This document shows, piece after piece, positions 47,129-59,171 of a DNA stretch of 64,000 bases. This DNA is from Planoprotostelium fungivorum. Taxonomy: Eukaryota; Evosea; Variosea; Cavosteliida; Cavosteliaceae. The translations under genes and the position numbers were made by a program. Position 1 is the stretch's first letter. Every line of letters starts with the position of its first letter. The stretch lies in assembly GCA_003024175.1 (NCBI GenBank), contig MDYQ01000062.1, forward strand, positions 52,334-116,333. The letters are read 5' to 3'. The notes below the pieces were generated by a model that was not told the DNA's origin, did no database searches, and saw nothing but the letters and a program-made list of their open reading frames with translations.

Positions 47129-47705
47129 CATCTCGTGAACACGATCGGGTTTGGTCATCTCAAGACATGTTATGGAAAGTGGTTAGAGGGAGATTCCAGT
47201 CTTCTCCCTGTACTCCCGCCCGAAAGATGAGAGTCCAACATGAGGAATTTCATTCAATCAAATTTGACACAAACAGCGCATTTTCCAAACGAACGATTGG
47301 ATGATACACGTACGATACCAACGAGAGAAGTTGTGCCAGAGCCAGAGCTGTTCATCTCTGCGCTCAGAGAGCACCACACGATCATGACATCCTCATCATC
47401 TCTGTACGCATAGGATCGATGAGCGACCGGGCCGACAATCGTTTCGATCGACAGTCAAAATTGCCGATAAATTGATTGACGGTATTTGGAACCACTCGTT
47501 TTCTTCGATTTCGGCACCTTCACCCTCTACGAAAAATCGGCTGCCGATCCGGAAAAATGAATGGGGTATCCCTCGTCGGTGATACCAGCGTCATCTCGGT
47601 TACCTACCGTGAAGGTCGCGGTTAGACTTCACCTCGGTTCGGGCTCGCACGTGCGTGTATTTTGTCAGAGTCGAAAGTCATTCTCACAGCTTCACTGCAA
47701 TTGAA
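47129..47705. other. Intergenic region, no gene seen
   Basis: No domain or RNA gene recognised. Around 47440-47570 the sequence has paired GATCGACAG/CGATCCGG-like and AATTGCCGATAAATT segments that hint at small inverted repeats. Confidence 0.4.
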
Positions 47706-48956
47706 ATGATCCAAATCATCTCCTTCCTCTTCCTATTGGCCTCTGCCTCTTCTCAGTCTGCCTCTTCCACCGTGGATTTCTCTGTATCCAACAGCGAATT
47801 GGTCAGTCAGCTCAGCTACCAGAGCACCACCGCTGCGAACGCCAGAACCTACAACGTCATCAAGGTTGGAGACACCGTCATCACTTCTAGTTTGCTTCCA
47901 GCTCCCATTCTAACGCTTCCTCCGGCACTGGTAGTGGATCGTCCGCAACCAACATCGTGGCCTGGAAGTCTTCTCCCGCCGGTATCGCCTGGGGAACGTT
48001 CAGTCTGGGATCAAACGCCAACAGCAACAGCGGCATTGGTCAGAGTGAGCGCACGTGAATCTTTCTCGTCAGCTCATTCGAACAGTCGACTACTCTTCCT
48101 CTCTCATCGCCAGTGCTTTCAACCCCCTGGCCCTCGTGTACTATACCGATAATAACGGCAACGGTCTGTATGACCAAGGAGAAGAGTTGCAGTCCGCTAC
48201 CACCACCGCCTCCCTCAGTTTTACGGCCAGCTATCAGAGCAGTGTCACGGCTGGTTCCAGTGGAGTGAGTTGATGACGTCCACGACGGTGACGCTGATGA
48301 CGCCTCCTCAGATCATCATCGTGACTCATGTCTCTGGATCCGTCAATTTCCGTTACACTGCCGCCAACAGACCCATCTCTAACCAGGGTATCAAGGTCAA
48401 CGATGATAGCACCAAGATCGACCTGCAGATCAATCCCAACTACCCTTCGAACGCTCCCGCGAACACTCGTGTTGCCCTCATCGCCCTCTTTGGCGTCGTC
48501 CAGTCTTCTTCCTCCTTGTGAGTTCATCTCGCATTCTCTACCTTCTCATCTCCGCGCAGCCAGGGCTCCGTCAACAATGGTAACGCTACTTTCGATGGGT
48601 CTGCCGGTATATCTGTCAGCAACAACGGAAACAGTGGTGGTCTGACATGGAGTGGAACCGCTGACATCACCAGCAGCAGCGGCGCCACGTCTACCACTAC
48701 CGTAGCCACTTCAGTCCTCCAGCTTCACACCTCCTCTTCCTTCTCCATCGGTAATGCCACCGTCACAGTCGATGCCACGTACAAGAACAACCGTGTTCTC
48801 GTGTACAACTTTCAGACGGACAAGCCTTACTCTATCTACTGGGATCCTGAGATGGGAGGCTCCACCGACAGCAGCTCTTCAGGTGGATCCAACGGAAGCG
48901 GCTGCACCATCATCGTACCCTTCTTGATGGTCGTCGCACTGGTCCTTTCCTTGTAA
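47706..48956 (+). CDS. Secreted Ser/Asn/Thr-rich protein, probable GPI anchor
   Basis: MIQIISFLFLLASASSQS is a signal peptide. The mature protein is beta-rich: VDFSVSNSELVSQLSYQSTT, NIVAWKSSPAGIAWGTFSLG, LVYYTDNNGNGLYDQGEELQ, VSGSVNFRYTAANRPISNQG, LTWSGTADITSSSGATSTTT and NNRVLVYNFQTDKPYSIYWD. The DNNGNGLYDQGE segment resembles a calcium-binding loop. The C-terminus (SSSGGSNGSGCTIIVPFLMV then VALVLSL) has the small-residue site plus hydrophobic tail of a GPI signal. Three or four introns. Family unknown; a cell-surface role is inferred. Confidence 0.7.
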
Positions 48957-49041
48957 GCAGGGGCATTACATAAACATCACTGTCATCATTATAGCGTAAA
49001 TCGTTTCACTTGAACAAGCAGGGGTGGATATCACACAGAGC

Positions 49042-50421
49042 TCACAGTTCATTATTTCCCTTACTCCAATTCTCTTTGTTGGACGTCCAGCCTTCCTTCA
49101 CATAATTCTCCCTGAAAGATGGTTGCCTCGAGAGCACTCTAGCGCTCCTCGCAGTCTCCTCTCTCTCGTTCAGACTTGCCTCTCTCAGTTTCACTTCACA
49201 TTCTCTCGCTTGCAGCTCGCTCTCCTTTCTCCTCAGATCTTCTTCCTTCTTCTTCAACAGATTGTAACTGTCACGCTGAGCTCATCTTTCACTCTCATCG
49301 TACTCACTTGAGAGCTAATTTCCTCTCTCTGACTCTCAGAGCCAGTGGTGGGTAGTCCAGAATCTGAGACGGTCAGCCGTCACGATCAGCGACGCTCTCA
49401 CCTGCTGTATCGTCCATCTCTTCTTTGGGTCTACGACGATCATCTTTTCGATGATCTTCTGCAGGTATTCAGAATAATTCTCTCCCAGGCCGTTGTATTT
49501 TCCCTCCCTTATCTTCCTCATCAGTGACGGTTGCGTCACTGCTTCGAACGGTGGATGCAGGGTGGCCAGCTCGTAGACGAGACAGCCGAGAGCCCAGATG
49601 TCGCACTTTTCGTTGTAGGGCTCTCCCACAACTTGCTCGGGGGACATGTAATAGGGAGTGCCCACGAAGGTGTTTGCGAAGGAATCCACTCCTAAAACAC
49701 GAGCCAGACCGAAATCGCCCAGTTTGATATTTTGCTCCGAATCGAGGAAGACATCTGATGGAACTGAGCATCGTGATGGTGAGAAGATGATACTCACTCC
49801 CCGGTTTGATGTCTCTGTGGAGTACGACTCCATCTTCCTTGTGATGACATTCGAAGAGAGCGAGAGAGATCTGCATGAGAATCTTCCAGATCGTCTCCTC
49901 CGATACTTCAGATCTGTTCGTGGTGAGTCCATCGAAGACGGGACGACGGTGATTGAGATCACCTCTCTCTTCGGCAGCTGCGAATGAGTGTGGACAGGTC
50001 ACCGCCCTCACAATATTCCTGTGGAGGTTTCAGATGGTGCGCTATATTCTAAGACTCGCCATGATGATGTAGAGTGATGCGTTCTCCCTGTCGACGATGC
50101 GGTCATAGCATCGAACGATGTTGGGGTGTCGAAGTTTTTGGAGCAAGTTAACTTCCTGCACCAATTGTTGTTTCTCTTTGTCTTTCATGTTCTCATACTT
50201 GAGTTCCTTCCAGACCATGATCTTGTAAATTTTAGGTTCTCTCCCTACCTATGAATGAGTTCACCTTTCCATCGGATTTTCGTTGGATCTTATAGACGGA
50301 GCCTATATGTGTGTTGTTAGAAGATGTGAATGAGGCTGCTGATTCAAGATGGACACTCACCGAAGGTGCCTCTACCTAGAGCACCGACGACCTTATAATC
50401 CGAAAGCTGAGCCTGAGCCAT
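49042..50421 (-). CDS. NIMA-related kinase (NEK2-like)
   Basis: MAQAQLSDYKVVGALGRGTF opens an N-terminal kinase domain. Exons give VYKIQRKSDGK, IMVWKELKYENMKDKEKQQL then VQEVNLLQKLRHPNIVRCYD, EYCEGGDLSTLI, the NEK-type VLHRDIKPGNVFLD, IKLGDFGLARVLG, TFVGTPYYMSPEQ, NEKCDIWALGCLVYELATLH then PPFEA, and DPKKRWTIQQ. The VWKEL and LHRDIKPxNVFLD blocks mark the NEK family; NEK2 acts at the centrosome in G2/M. The C-terminal tail is short and coiled-coil (KKKEEDLRRKESELQARECE). An E2F-like site lies 50 nt upstream of the start. Confidence 0.9.
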
Positions 50422-50466
50422 CCTCTGAAACAGGCTTGTTGAAAATTGAAACACGCAGCCTCATCC

Positions 50467-50483
50467 GTTTTGGCGGGAAATTT
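50467..50483 (+). promoter_or_regulatory. E2F-like site upstream of the NEK kinase
   Basis: TTTTGGCGGGAAATTT lies 46 nt 5' of the NEK start codon. The core equals those at SMC3 and the Cep192-like/EED-like promoter. Confidence 0.6.
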
Positions 50484-50627
50484 CAAACTCTCACATCTAC
50501 AAACTAGATTTCTCGAATATCGAACGACATTTTCCTCTCATCAACACAACCACTCGATGCAACAGCATCTTCAGAGAATGACCGACAAGATGTGAAACGA
50601 AAGAGATCTAACGTTTTATGTGACGAC

Positions 50628-53600
50628 TCAGAAGTCGAGTCTGTTGTTTCCGTTGTCCTGAATCAACATCCAAGCGTAGAAGCCTCCCACGACGGGTCTG
50701 GCCTGGAATCCAACTTGGTCTGCGTTCTTCGTGTTGTACCAATCGCTCAGGGGGACTCTGTCTTCGGTCATCATCGTCCATCTGTCTCCATGTTCTTCAT
50801 CACCTGCTCTTAGTATCGTGCGCGTAGTTGTAGATGGCCTCCCAGTACTTGCCGGCTAAAGTGGCGTCGTTGGTCAGAGTGCCAGACCAGGCGAGCCAGT
50901 CCAACTTTGTGAAAGCTCTTCCGTCCTTGGCGGCGTTGCTGTTGAGGGGAGACCCATACTTGTTCCACCTCTGGCTCGCGTAGTATTGAGACTGTCTCAC
51001 ATCAATACGAGTTGTAGACGATCGATCCACCTCTCCGTTCAGAACGGCGTCGTCGAACGTGTTGATCTTGAGGAACTTCTGGAAGACTAAATTGTACTGC
51101 AGAGAGTACGAATCAGACAGGTCGTACTGCAGCTTGTAGTGGTCGTCCTCCTTTCCATTCTGGACCCAGTACTTTGCAAAGTCGGCGGCGACGGTCTTGT
51201 AATGCTCCGTCTCGCTGCCTCTACCTACGGCACGCAAGAAGTCTCCGTAGCCGTCGACAGCGATGATTCCTGCGGGGGTAAATGTTTTATTTCTTTTTAA
51301 TCTTTCTCTCACCTTTGGCGGCCAAGTTGACGTTGTGGGGGATGGGCTGAGGGAAGTCAGGCGCGTTGTAGATCGAAAATAAAACGAAATAAAATGCGTT
51401 CGACTCACGCCCAAGAAATCGTCGGTACACAGTTGGTCTCCGGGGTCGGGCAACACGAGCTTACCCTTGATGTAACCACTAGCTCTGCAGTTGTTCACCA
51501 CAGTGGCAGTGTCTGTACCCTTCAACCAGCAGTTGGACTTTCCACAAGTGTCGTAACCCCAAGCACTGCAATCCTTATCGGACACACACCTGTTAAACCC
51601 TAAATCCACGTACAAGTCCATTTTCGTTTCCGTATGAATGGACGGTGTGGTTCGGCTCGTTGTAGATGAGATCTCACTTGGCTCTGCAGTCCTCCGGGCT
51701 GGAAGCTTGGATGGGTTGGTTGGGCAGATCGTTTCCTCGTCGGTCGATGTTGTAATCGATGTCTCCCTCATTCTGGGGAGATCCGTAGCCGCTGGTCAAG
51801 TATGTGGCCCACAGATCGAACACCTGCATCATCATCAGCACGTGACATCATCATGATACGATCATGTCGATGAGCTTTGTTGTGATCAGACGGTCATCTC
51901 TATGATCGTGATCATGATCGTCTGAGACAGATCATCACGATGAGATCGATGACTTCTCACATCTTTGTAAGCCGGATAGATCTGCGAGGTGTACTGCGTG
52001 GCGTTGAGTACAGCCAGATACTCCGCGATGAGAAGTAAATTTCCTGTCTCTTCCACAGGCATCTGCTCCTGCTCCGTCGGCTTGGCATCGGCGATGGGGT
52101 AGACTCCCAACTACAACGAGTCAATTACGTACGATTACGCTCTTCACCTGGTGAGGGGCCCATCTGAGGTCATACTTGATGTCGACTTCGTCGTTAGCGT
52201 AAGACAAGTGGGGGAGGAGGATGAGCTCTGCGAGTGCTGGGTTGGCCCACAGAACGAGTGGAATGGCAGGGAAGAGAACGTCGACGGTGCTGAAGTCACC
52301 GTTGGAGGAGATCTCTGTGGGAAAATTTCAGGATCTGATGATGTGATGATGTGATGGTGTGACGATGTGATGGATGATGAAGCACATGGAAGAGAACTTC
52401 TCACCCTTTAAGAAGTACCACACTGCGTTCTTGTCTGCGTTCCACACGAGCTATCGTAAAACGTCAGACTATCTTCTGACAGGTTGTAGATCGAACTCTG
52501 GTCGGTTGTAGATCGTCAGCTCACCTTGTGAGCTCCAAATGTCTGACGCCACACGAGAGAAGCGATGGTGGAGTAATAGCTACCACCCGCAGCGTAAGTC
52601 TGGGTCACAACTCTCTTGTCCAACTTCTTGGACAGAGTCAGATAGTTCTGGCTCTGCTCCTTTGCGTTGGAGAGGAGAGACTTGATGTTCGTATACTTTT
52701 GCTTCCAGTAGGCCTCCAGAGGGGTACCAAACCACATCATGGAGACGATGTCATCGTAGGCGAAGATCAATGTCTTACTGAGAAAGAGGTGAGAAGTTGA
52801 TGGGTGAATGAGATGAAATGCGATGGATGAAATGACATCATGTGTCAGACGACTCACGTCACTGGGTTAGAGTCAGAGACGGTGAAGGACCATGAGACGG
52901 CGTTGACGGGCCAGCTGTCGTTTACGATGCGAGGCATTCTCATGTCCATGGTGGTGGGGATGACTCCCTTGTCGCGGAAGCTCTGTCTGCAGGTGGTGTC
53001 GGTAGCGATGACGGCTCTCGCTCCGCTTTCTTTCTCGACGGCGACGTAAGAGTAACTGTCTCATGTTAAATGTGATACGTGTGATACATGGGATGGAAAG
53101 GTGAATGGGTGATGGACGTCATATAACGAGGAGAGATGGGGATGAAGAAGGAAGTCTTTACCCCCAGTTGATGCTGACTCCGTCTCCTCTTGGTTGGAAG
53201 TAGACTTGGTCCCATGTTCCCATCTTCAAGACGGTCATGCCAGCGACGTCGAGTCTGTCCCATACGATCTGAGTGGTGGTCTTCTCGGTGACTACCTCTC
53301 CGCTGTGATCGTAATACAGGTCGACAGAATGGCTCTTTCCATCTCTAGAGGAGACACTGTAGGTGATGTAGGTGATGGGCTGAGACAAGATGTCCATGTC
53401 GGTGGGAATGGTGGGTGTTGTGAATTGCAGATCCAGCTCAACGGGTCCGGCATTGAAGACGTACTCGGTCGTGGTGGGCCAGACCTTTGAGAGGTTATAG
53501 AGGACGGTGAAAGATGGAGAGCGGACCCACCTTGACTGATACTTGCTCGGCAGTCTGAGGGAAGTCGGGGGAGATACCCATGAAACGGTAGGTCTGTCCA

Positions 53601-53858
53601 TCGACTCTCAGGGCACCTGAGAAACCTATATAGGTTGAGTGGTATGAACGCCAATCATGGAGAGAAATATTCACCTTTGGTCTGACCGTCCCACAGAGTA
53701 GGCCATGAATCGTAGAGGTTGTTGCTGAAGGACCAGATGTTCATATAGGGGTCAAATACCACTAGAGGAACGGCAGGTGGGCGAAAGCCCGAAACGATGG
53801 GATCATCTGCGATGGAGGCGGCGATGAAGAGCACGAGGAGTGCCAGTGACTTCTTCAT
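50628..53858 (-). CDS. GtaA-like secreted glutaminase with Cys-rich insert
   Basis: [20 protein letters not shown] is a signal peptide; [20 protein letters not shown] then [17 protein letters not shown] is the classic GtaA N-terminus (DUF5127). The middle and catalytic parts show [60 protein letters not shown] then [58 protein letters not shown] and [14 protein letters not shown], ending [10 protein letters not shown]. These are DUF4965 and DUF1793 of glutaminase A, which hydrolyses glutamine outside the cell. Between QASSPEDC and CTDDFLG sits a Cys-rich insert of about 60 residues ([20 protein letters not shown]) that looks like a PAN/Apple module. About a dozen introns. Confidence 0.9.
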
Positions 53859-53971
53859 CCTTGTAAACTTTTGACGTTTGTCTTTGTCTTTTTGGTGTTG
53901 TTGGGGAGAATAAAACTCTCGATTTTATGCTTTTTTATTCTTGATCACATCAGATCCACGCCTGACAAAAG

Positions 53972-54929
53972 ATGACCTGGTTCCATTTTGCCAACTGCAT
54001 TGCATTGGCCTTAGGTCCAGTGTATATCACATATAAAGGATCAGCACTGTGAGTCATCGTTTTCTATGCGTTCATCGATTCTAAACGTAGAATAGCGCAG
54101 AGTATCGAGCTTTCTCAGCATGTCTCGTCGGTTTCTTCGGATACATCAGCACTCAGCTGTTAAAGGTACACAATCTACATGTCCTTCTCCTGTAACTCGA
54201 ATACAGATGATCCTCATCGCCATCTTATTTCCTCTGCAAGATAGTGAGCCATTCCAACAGGTGACCATGATTTGACATCAAATCGCGTGGAACGTCTCAC
54301 ACCATCTCAGGAGTTTGGTCGAGCAGTCCTCTTTGCAGTCGACATCATCGGTAACTACATCACTCTGTCTCGTCTGTCGAAAGGCACACCTAGAGAGGTC
54401 AGAGTCTTAGCCGCAGCATTAGGTGATCTCCTCCATCCATCACCATCCAAATCATAACATCCACCTTCTAAACCAACAATCACCTCACCTGCATCTCGAA
54501 CCCATCTCATCATCTGTGATTCCATCACCGACCATCTCAGGCTGGTCCGCCGCTGAGATCGCCCTCGCCAACGGACCTACCCTCTTTGGTGCTTTGAGTC
54601 TGGAGTTTGAATGGACTTACATCCAACGCGCCCTGGAATCCAACTTGATCATCTTGTTTTACATCTCCCTCACGAGAGCTAATCAGATCTTCATGAGAAA
54701 GAACAACACCCCAACGGAGCAGTCTCTCGTCATCGCGCTCGTGTTCGCATGCGTTATCGTTCACTTTGCCGTGGGGTGAGTCACACATTGAGATGAGGAG
54801 TTTGACATGCGATGCAGGTACAGCAGAGTATTGATGGGAGGTCTGGCCTCTCTGATCGTCTTCACCGTTGGTTCCCTCTCCCTCTTTGTCGTCTCCTCCA
54901 TCATCTCCAGATACGCCAAAGTCGAATAA
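53972..54929 (+). CDS. TMEM147: TMEM147 homolog
   Basis: TMEM147 is an ER protein that joins nicalin and NOMO in the multipass translocon. MTWFHFANCIALALGPVYIT then YKGSALSEYRAF closely matches the human start (MTLFHFGNC...YKCSGLSEYNAF). Later blocks are ISTQLLKMILIAILFPLQD, EFGRAVLFAVDIIGNYITLS, VLAAALGWSAAEIALANGPT and LEFEWTYIQRALESNLIILF, with seven predicted spans and an end at SRYAKVE. Introns lie near 54055-54090, 54170-54206, 54258-54309, 54425-54540 and 54776-54818. The TAA lies inside AATAAA (54925-54930). Partner genes are not in this window. Confidence 0.92.
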
Positions 54930-55159
54930 ACGATGCAGTGCATCTAAATAACAAATCCTCTCGTCCAGCATGACATCACCGTGGAAGTGGAACTATGATG
55001 AAGCCAGAACGAACCAAATCTCGATCTGCCCTTTATTTTATACTGATCGGGTCATTTTCGTGCGAAGCAGCAGCGCGTCACAGGTGTCAAACCGTTAAAG
55101 TTGAAGGTCGCAGGCGCAGGAGAAACACCTTCTCATCACAGAGAGGCCCAGCAACAAGG

Positions 55160-56317
55160 ATGAGCGTCACATCACCAACAGTCCTCTCACCGGAACAATC
55201 GGATATAGAGAAGTCGAAGAAGGCACCGCCAGCGAGATTCAAGATCACCCCATACATCACCATTCCAGCATGGGTCTTTCTATCCAGTGCCACCATCATG
55301 TTGAACAAGAACATCCTCTCAAAGGGAGGATACAATTTTCCCTACCCCATCTTCCTCACGTCATACCATCTGCTCTTTGCCACCTTCTGCACGAGACTCA
55401 TGTATCTCCTTGGATGGAGGATCATGTGTGACGAGTTTGTCGATATCACGTGGGATCAATGGTTCAAAAATGTGCTACCCATCGGGTTCACCTTCTCTGG
55501 AACCCTCATATTGGGTAACGTGGCACTTCAGATGCTGCCGATTCCTACAACACAGATGTTGAAGGTGATGACAATGTGATGATGTCCACATAAAATTGAC
55601 ATACAACAGTCATTCACATCGATGATTGTCTTATTCATTTCCATCTTCCTCGGTGTCAAGAAATTTTCCACACGGCTCTTTGTCATCGTCAGTCTGGTAT
55701 CAACAGGTCTTGTCATTGCCACCGTCTCTGAATCACAATTCATACCCATGGGCTATCTCGTTCAGGCAATTGCCATCATGTTAGACGCCACACGATTGAC
55801 TCTCATCCAACGACTCACGCAAGTAGTCAAACTCGGCCCAGTCGTCTCTCTCTATTATTTCGCCCCCGTGAGAATTTCATCTTCTCATTGCGTCTTACAT
55901 CGAGGACGTACGATCCCATGTTGACGTCTGTAGGTCTGTCTCGCTTTCAACACTCTGCCTCTGCTTCTCAAGGAAGGTACGGCACCCATCACACTGCTGG
56001 CATCACAAGTTGGAGTTCACATGTTGATCGGCAGTGCCTTCATCGCCTTCCTCCTCAACGTCTCCGTGGTCTTCTTAGTTGGAAGCACCTCCTCCCTCGT
56101 ATTGACTCTCTCATCCATCGCAAAGAACATCGTACTCATCGTCGGTTCTGTTGTCTTCTTTCACACACAGATTGGCTTCATGCAGATATTGGGCTACTCT
56201 CTATCACTGTTTGGACTGTTCATCTATCAATCAGAAGAGCTGGTCAACAAGTGGCTGGGCATCATCAAAGAGAAACCTCTATTACCTACGACCTTACCGA
56301 CAGAGAGAGATAAATAA
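55160..56317 (+). CDS. Triose-phosphate/nucleotide-sugar transporter family protein (TPT/NST)
   Basis: The protein starts MSVTSPTVLSPEQSDIEKSK; upstream in-frame codons to 54995 look unconserved. Ten membrane helices are predicted: IPAWVFLSSATIMLNKNILS, FLTSYHLLFATFCTRLMYLL, NVLPIGFTFSGTLILGNVAL, the PTTQMLK segment, FTSMIVLFISIFLGVKKFST, SLYYFAPVCLAFNTLPLLL and LTLSSIAKNIVLIVGSVVFF. NKNIL, PTTQMLK and KNIVLI mark the plant/fungal-type TPT branch that moves sugar phosphates or nucleotide sugars across Golgi or other membranes. The substrate cannot be read. The TAA lies inside AATAAA (56313-56318). It is convergent with the next gene, 63 nt away. Confidence 0.88.
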
Positions 56318-56380
56318 AAAAATGCATCGAAACAGTCTTCTTCATCAAGACACACAAACATGATGCAGCAATGCACCCGA

Positions 56381-59022
56381 TCATCCGGGCGATGTATGTA
56401 TAGACAATTTCGAGAATCGGTCGAGATCACGTGGCGTCATGGGTTTGAAATCGAACCACGACCAGAAGACAGGCAGCTGAGCCTTCTGGTCCTCTGTGAG
56501 GTATTCGAACCTCGTTCCTCTCTCCGACACCTCCCAGAATTCTCGATTCACGACGTGCTGGAGCTTCCTATAGACTTCCCCCAATCGATCTGATCTCATC
56601 ATCAGATCTCATCTTTAAAGACATCATCTCGCATCACCCCTGTCTTTCGAACACATCTGATAGATCCTCCTGGCGTATTGCGGTTTTCTCATGTTTAGAT
56701 AAGACGTGGCCAAGATGACTTGAGCGATGCGGACACCCTCCATGGCCACGCCGTTCTTGTCTGCGTTCTCATCGATGGTTAGAAAGACGTCTAAGAGGGC
56801 ATCGTGATTCACGGCGTCGATAGAACATGCGATCTCGCAGAGGTGTCTGATGTCATGATGCACGACCTCCACGATGTAGATGAGACCGACGGACATTGCC
56901 TGGAAGCTGTAGTATCGCATGTACTTTGCGATCTGCAGGACGCACTCCTCTAAACTTCGGATGTTGTCCATCGTCTGTTTGTCATCGCTCGCTGTGATCT
57001 CTCTGCGATGCGTGAGATGATGTCATGATGTGTTGATGAACGATGACGAGTTGCGATGTGATGGTGTTATGGTGAGTGATGATGTGATGGTGTCATGGTG
57101 AGTGATGATGTGTTGATGTTGATGCATGTCATTGTCGATCACCTCAGCCCCGTCGTAAACTCTGTGAAGAATTCCGCCAGTTTCCTGTACTGAAACAGTA
57201 CGATGTACACGATGTACGTGTTCTTCTGATTGATGGCATATCTGATGTACGTGTTGAAATACTTGATGCACAGGTCCACCGTGTGCACGTCAAACCTCTC
57301 GGCACCGGCAGCTTCCCCGATCAATCGAGTGTTCATCGCAATGTGATAGCACAGCTGTCTCTCCATCAGACGCGACGCTGTCGATCTCAGTCTCACCTCT
57401 TTGAAGTCTATGATGGCGTTATTGTACAGTTCTAAATATTGTTTCAAGATCTTCCATTCGATCCACGTCTTCTTATCACAGATCTCTAAGATGGCTTCGT
57501 CCGTCAGAGACTTGAAATCGGGATGGTGTCTGTCATCGATCATCATGATGATCATCCAATCATCCATCACGACTCACCTGATGTAGGCGGGCATGAAATA
57601 CCAGTGTTGAAACATGAGCAATTTCGTCCTCGCGTAACACAGTTGAAACGAACACAGAGCATCGATCGACTTGGCTGCCGTATTGTGATCCTTCTTCACG
57701 ATGCCCCTGTGTGCGCACGATCTCAAGTCTTCGATCGAGCTGATGGCTCTCATCATGTAAGAGTCGACGTTCCTTCCATCGGGATCCTTGACGCTCTCGT
57801 TGATTCCCTACACGAGTTCAATTTGGTGGTGACGTAGTGAAAGAATGTCGACACTTCACCTGCAGGCCGTGGTCGACGATTTCAGTGATGACCTTCTGTG
57901 CATCCAAGAAGAAGAAGAGGTAGACGGCCAAGGGAAAGACACCGACCACAGACAAGATGACGGAGAACATGCAGGCGAAGACGGACGTCCTCGGGGTGTA
58001 GAAGGAGGTGAGAGACTCTCTCGCACCGGCCGTCATGAATGCGATGAAGGATAAGATGTTCGTGACGAGAACGAAACCGATGAAGCCCACGATCTTCTTT
58101 TCTCTCATCAGAACGGAGTTCACGGAAGATGAGAATCTGATCGAATTCAGTTTTGGAGGAGAAGGGGGGACGATCACCTCTCTGCGGCGACGTCGGCTAC
58201 GATGGCGACGAGTGAGATGACTGTGGAGTAGGCGAGACACATCGTCATGAGGATACCATTGAAGAGGACCTTGTTTGAGCCCGTATCTGGATCCGGTAGA
58301 AGCAGTTGATACCACATGTCGTTGATGTCGTATGTCGTCCAGCCGATGATCATGTCGAACCCGATGCAAACTAATAGTAATACCAGAGCTCCACTCGGGA
58401 TGACAAACATCATGGCCCAGACTACTTTCGGGAACTGATCGTCTCAATCGAAATCACAGCTGATTGCATCGCGACTCACTTTGAATTTTGGCTGCTTGGC
58501 TACGAACGGATCTGTGACTTGTTTTCTCTTCTCAGCCACGGATATCTCCATCAATTGTTCGTCATTTCTGTCGTCGATCGCCTCTCCTCTACTCTGAACG
58601 GAATCTAATCCTCCCGAAGAGCTGACTGTGGCGGCCTGTGACGATCAACATGATGCAAATCTTGTGATCCGATCACTGTTCTGGCTCTTTGTATACTGTC
58701 TAAATATTCGCGTGGAGTTCGAACGGCCTCAACTGGGAGGAGGATGTTGTGCGTACTATCTTCGCGCAACTGCATCATCACGTCAAAAACGTCCAGCGTC
58801 CATGAGGCTCACCAGCGGTACACTCTCCTGGACCTGAATGCGAGGCATCATGTATGCATTTCTGGCCGACATCTTTTGTTGACCTTCAGAAGAGCTCTTC
58901 GTGGTTTGTGCTAAGTGAGTTGGCAATGGAGGTAGACGAACTGCTCCTCCTGTATTGACTTTCTGTCGTACTCTATCGGCGATGCTACGCAATGTGTCGC
59001 TCGCAGGAGTGGACCAGCTCAT
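56381..59022 (-). CDS. Four-TM protein with long helical C-terminal region, unknown
   Basis: MSWSTPASDTLRSIADRVRQ begins a disordered cytoplasmic N-terminus. Four membrane spans follow: WAMMFVIPSGALVLLLVCIG, GILMTMCLAYSTVISLVAIV, IVGFIGFVLVTNILSFIAFM and FACMFSVILSVVGVFPLAVY. The C-terminal half of about 400 residues is soluble and helical: DSYMMRAISSIEDLRSCAHR, HWYFMPAYIR, CIKYFNTYIRYAINQKNTYI and MRYYSFQAMSVGLIYIVEVV. The plan (four TMs plus a cytosolic helical domain with His-rich turns) recalls bacterial DUF2254 membrane proteins, but I would not assign it. At least six introns; several hold GATGATG/CATGGTG repeats (57000-57130). Confidence 0.6.
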
Positions 59023-59171
59023 CCAAGCCTCACAGCATAGTGCGATAGCTATTAAGCCTCGCTGTTTGTGTTATTGAACACGGGAGAAACGCTCTAAATT
59101 GAGAAAGATCTATCTTGGGTTCTACAATTCATTCATAGAAACGGGGCCAACACATCGGGGGTGGATGAAAC

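Noticed and set aside
47655-47705. Upstream in-frame ATG for the secreted protein at 47706
   Set aside because: The signal peptide begins at the ATG at 47706; the extra residues would disrupt it.
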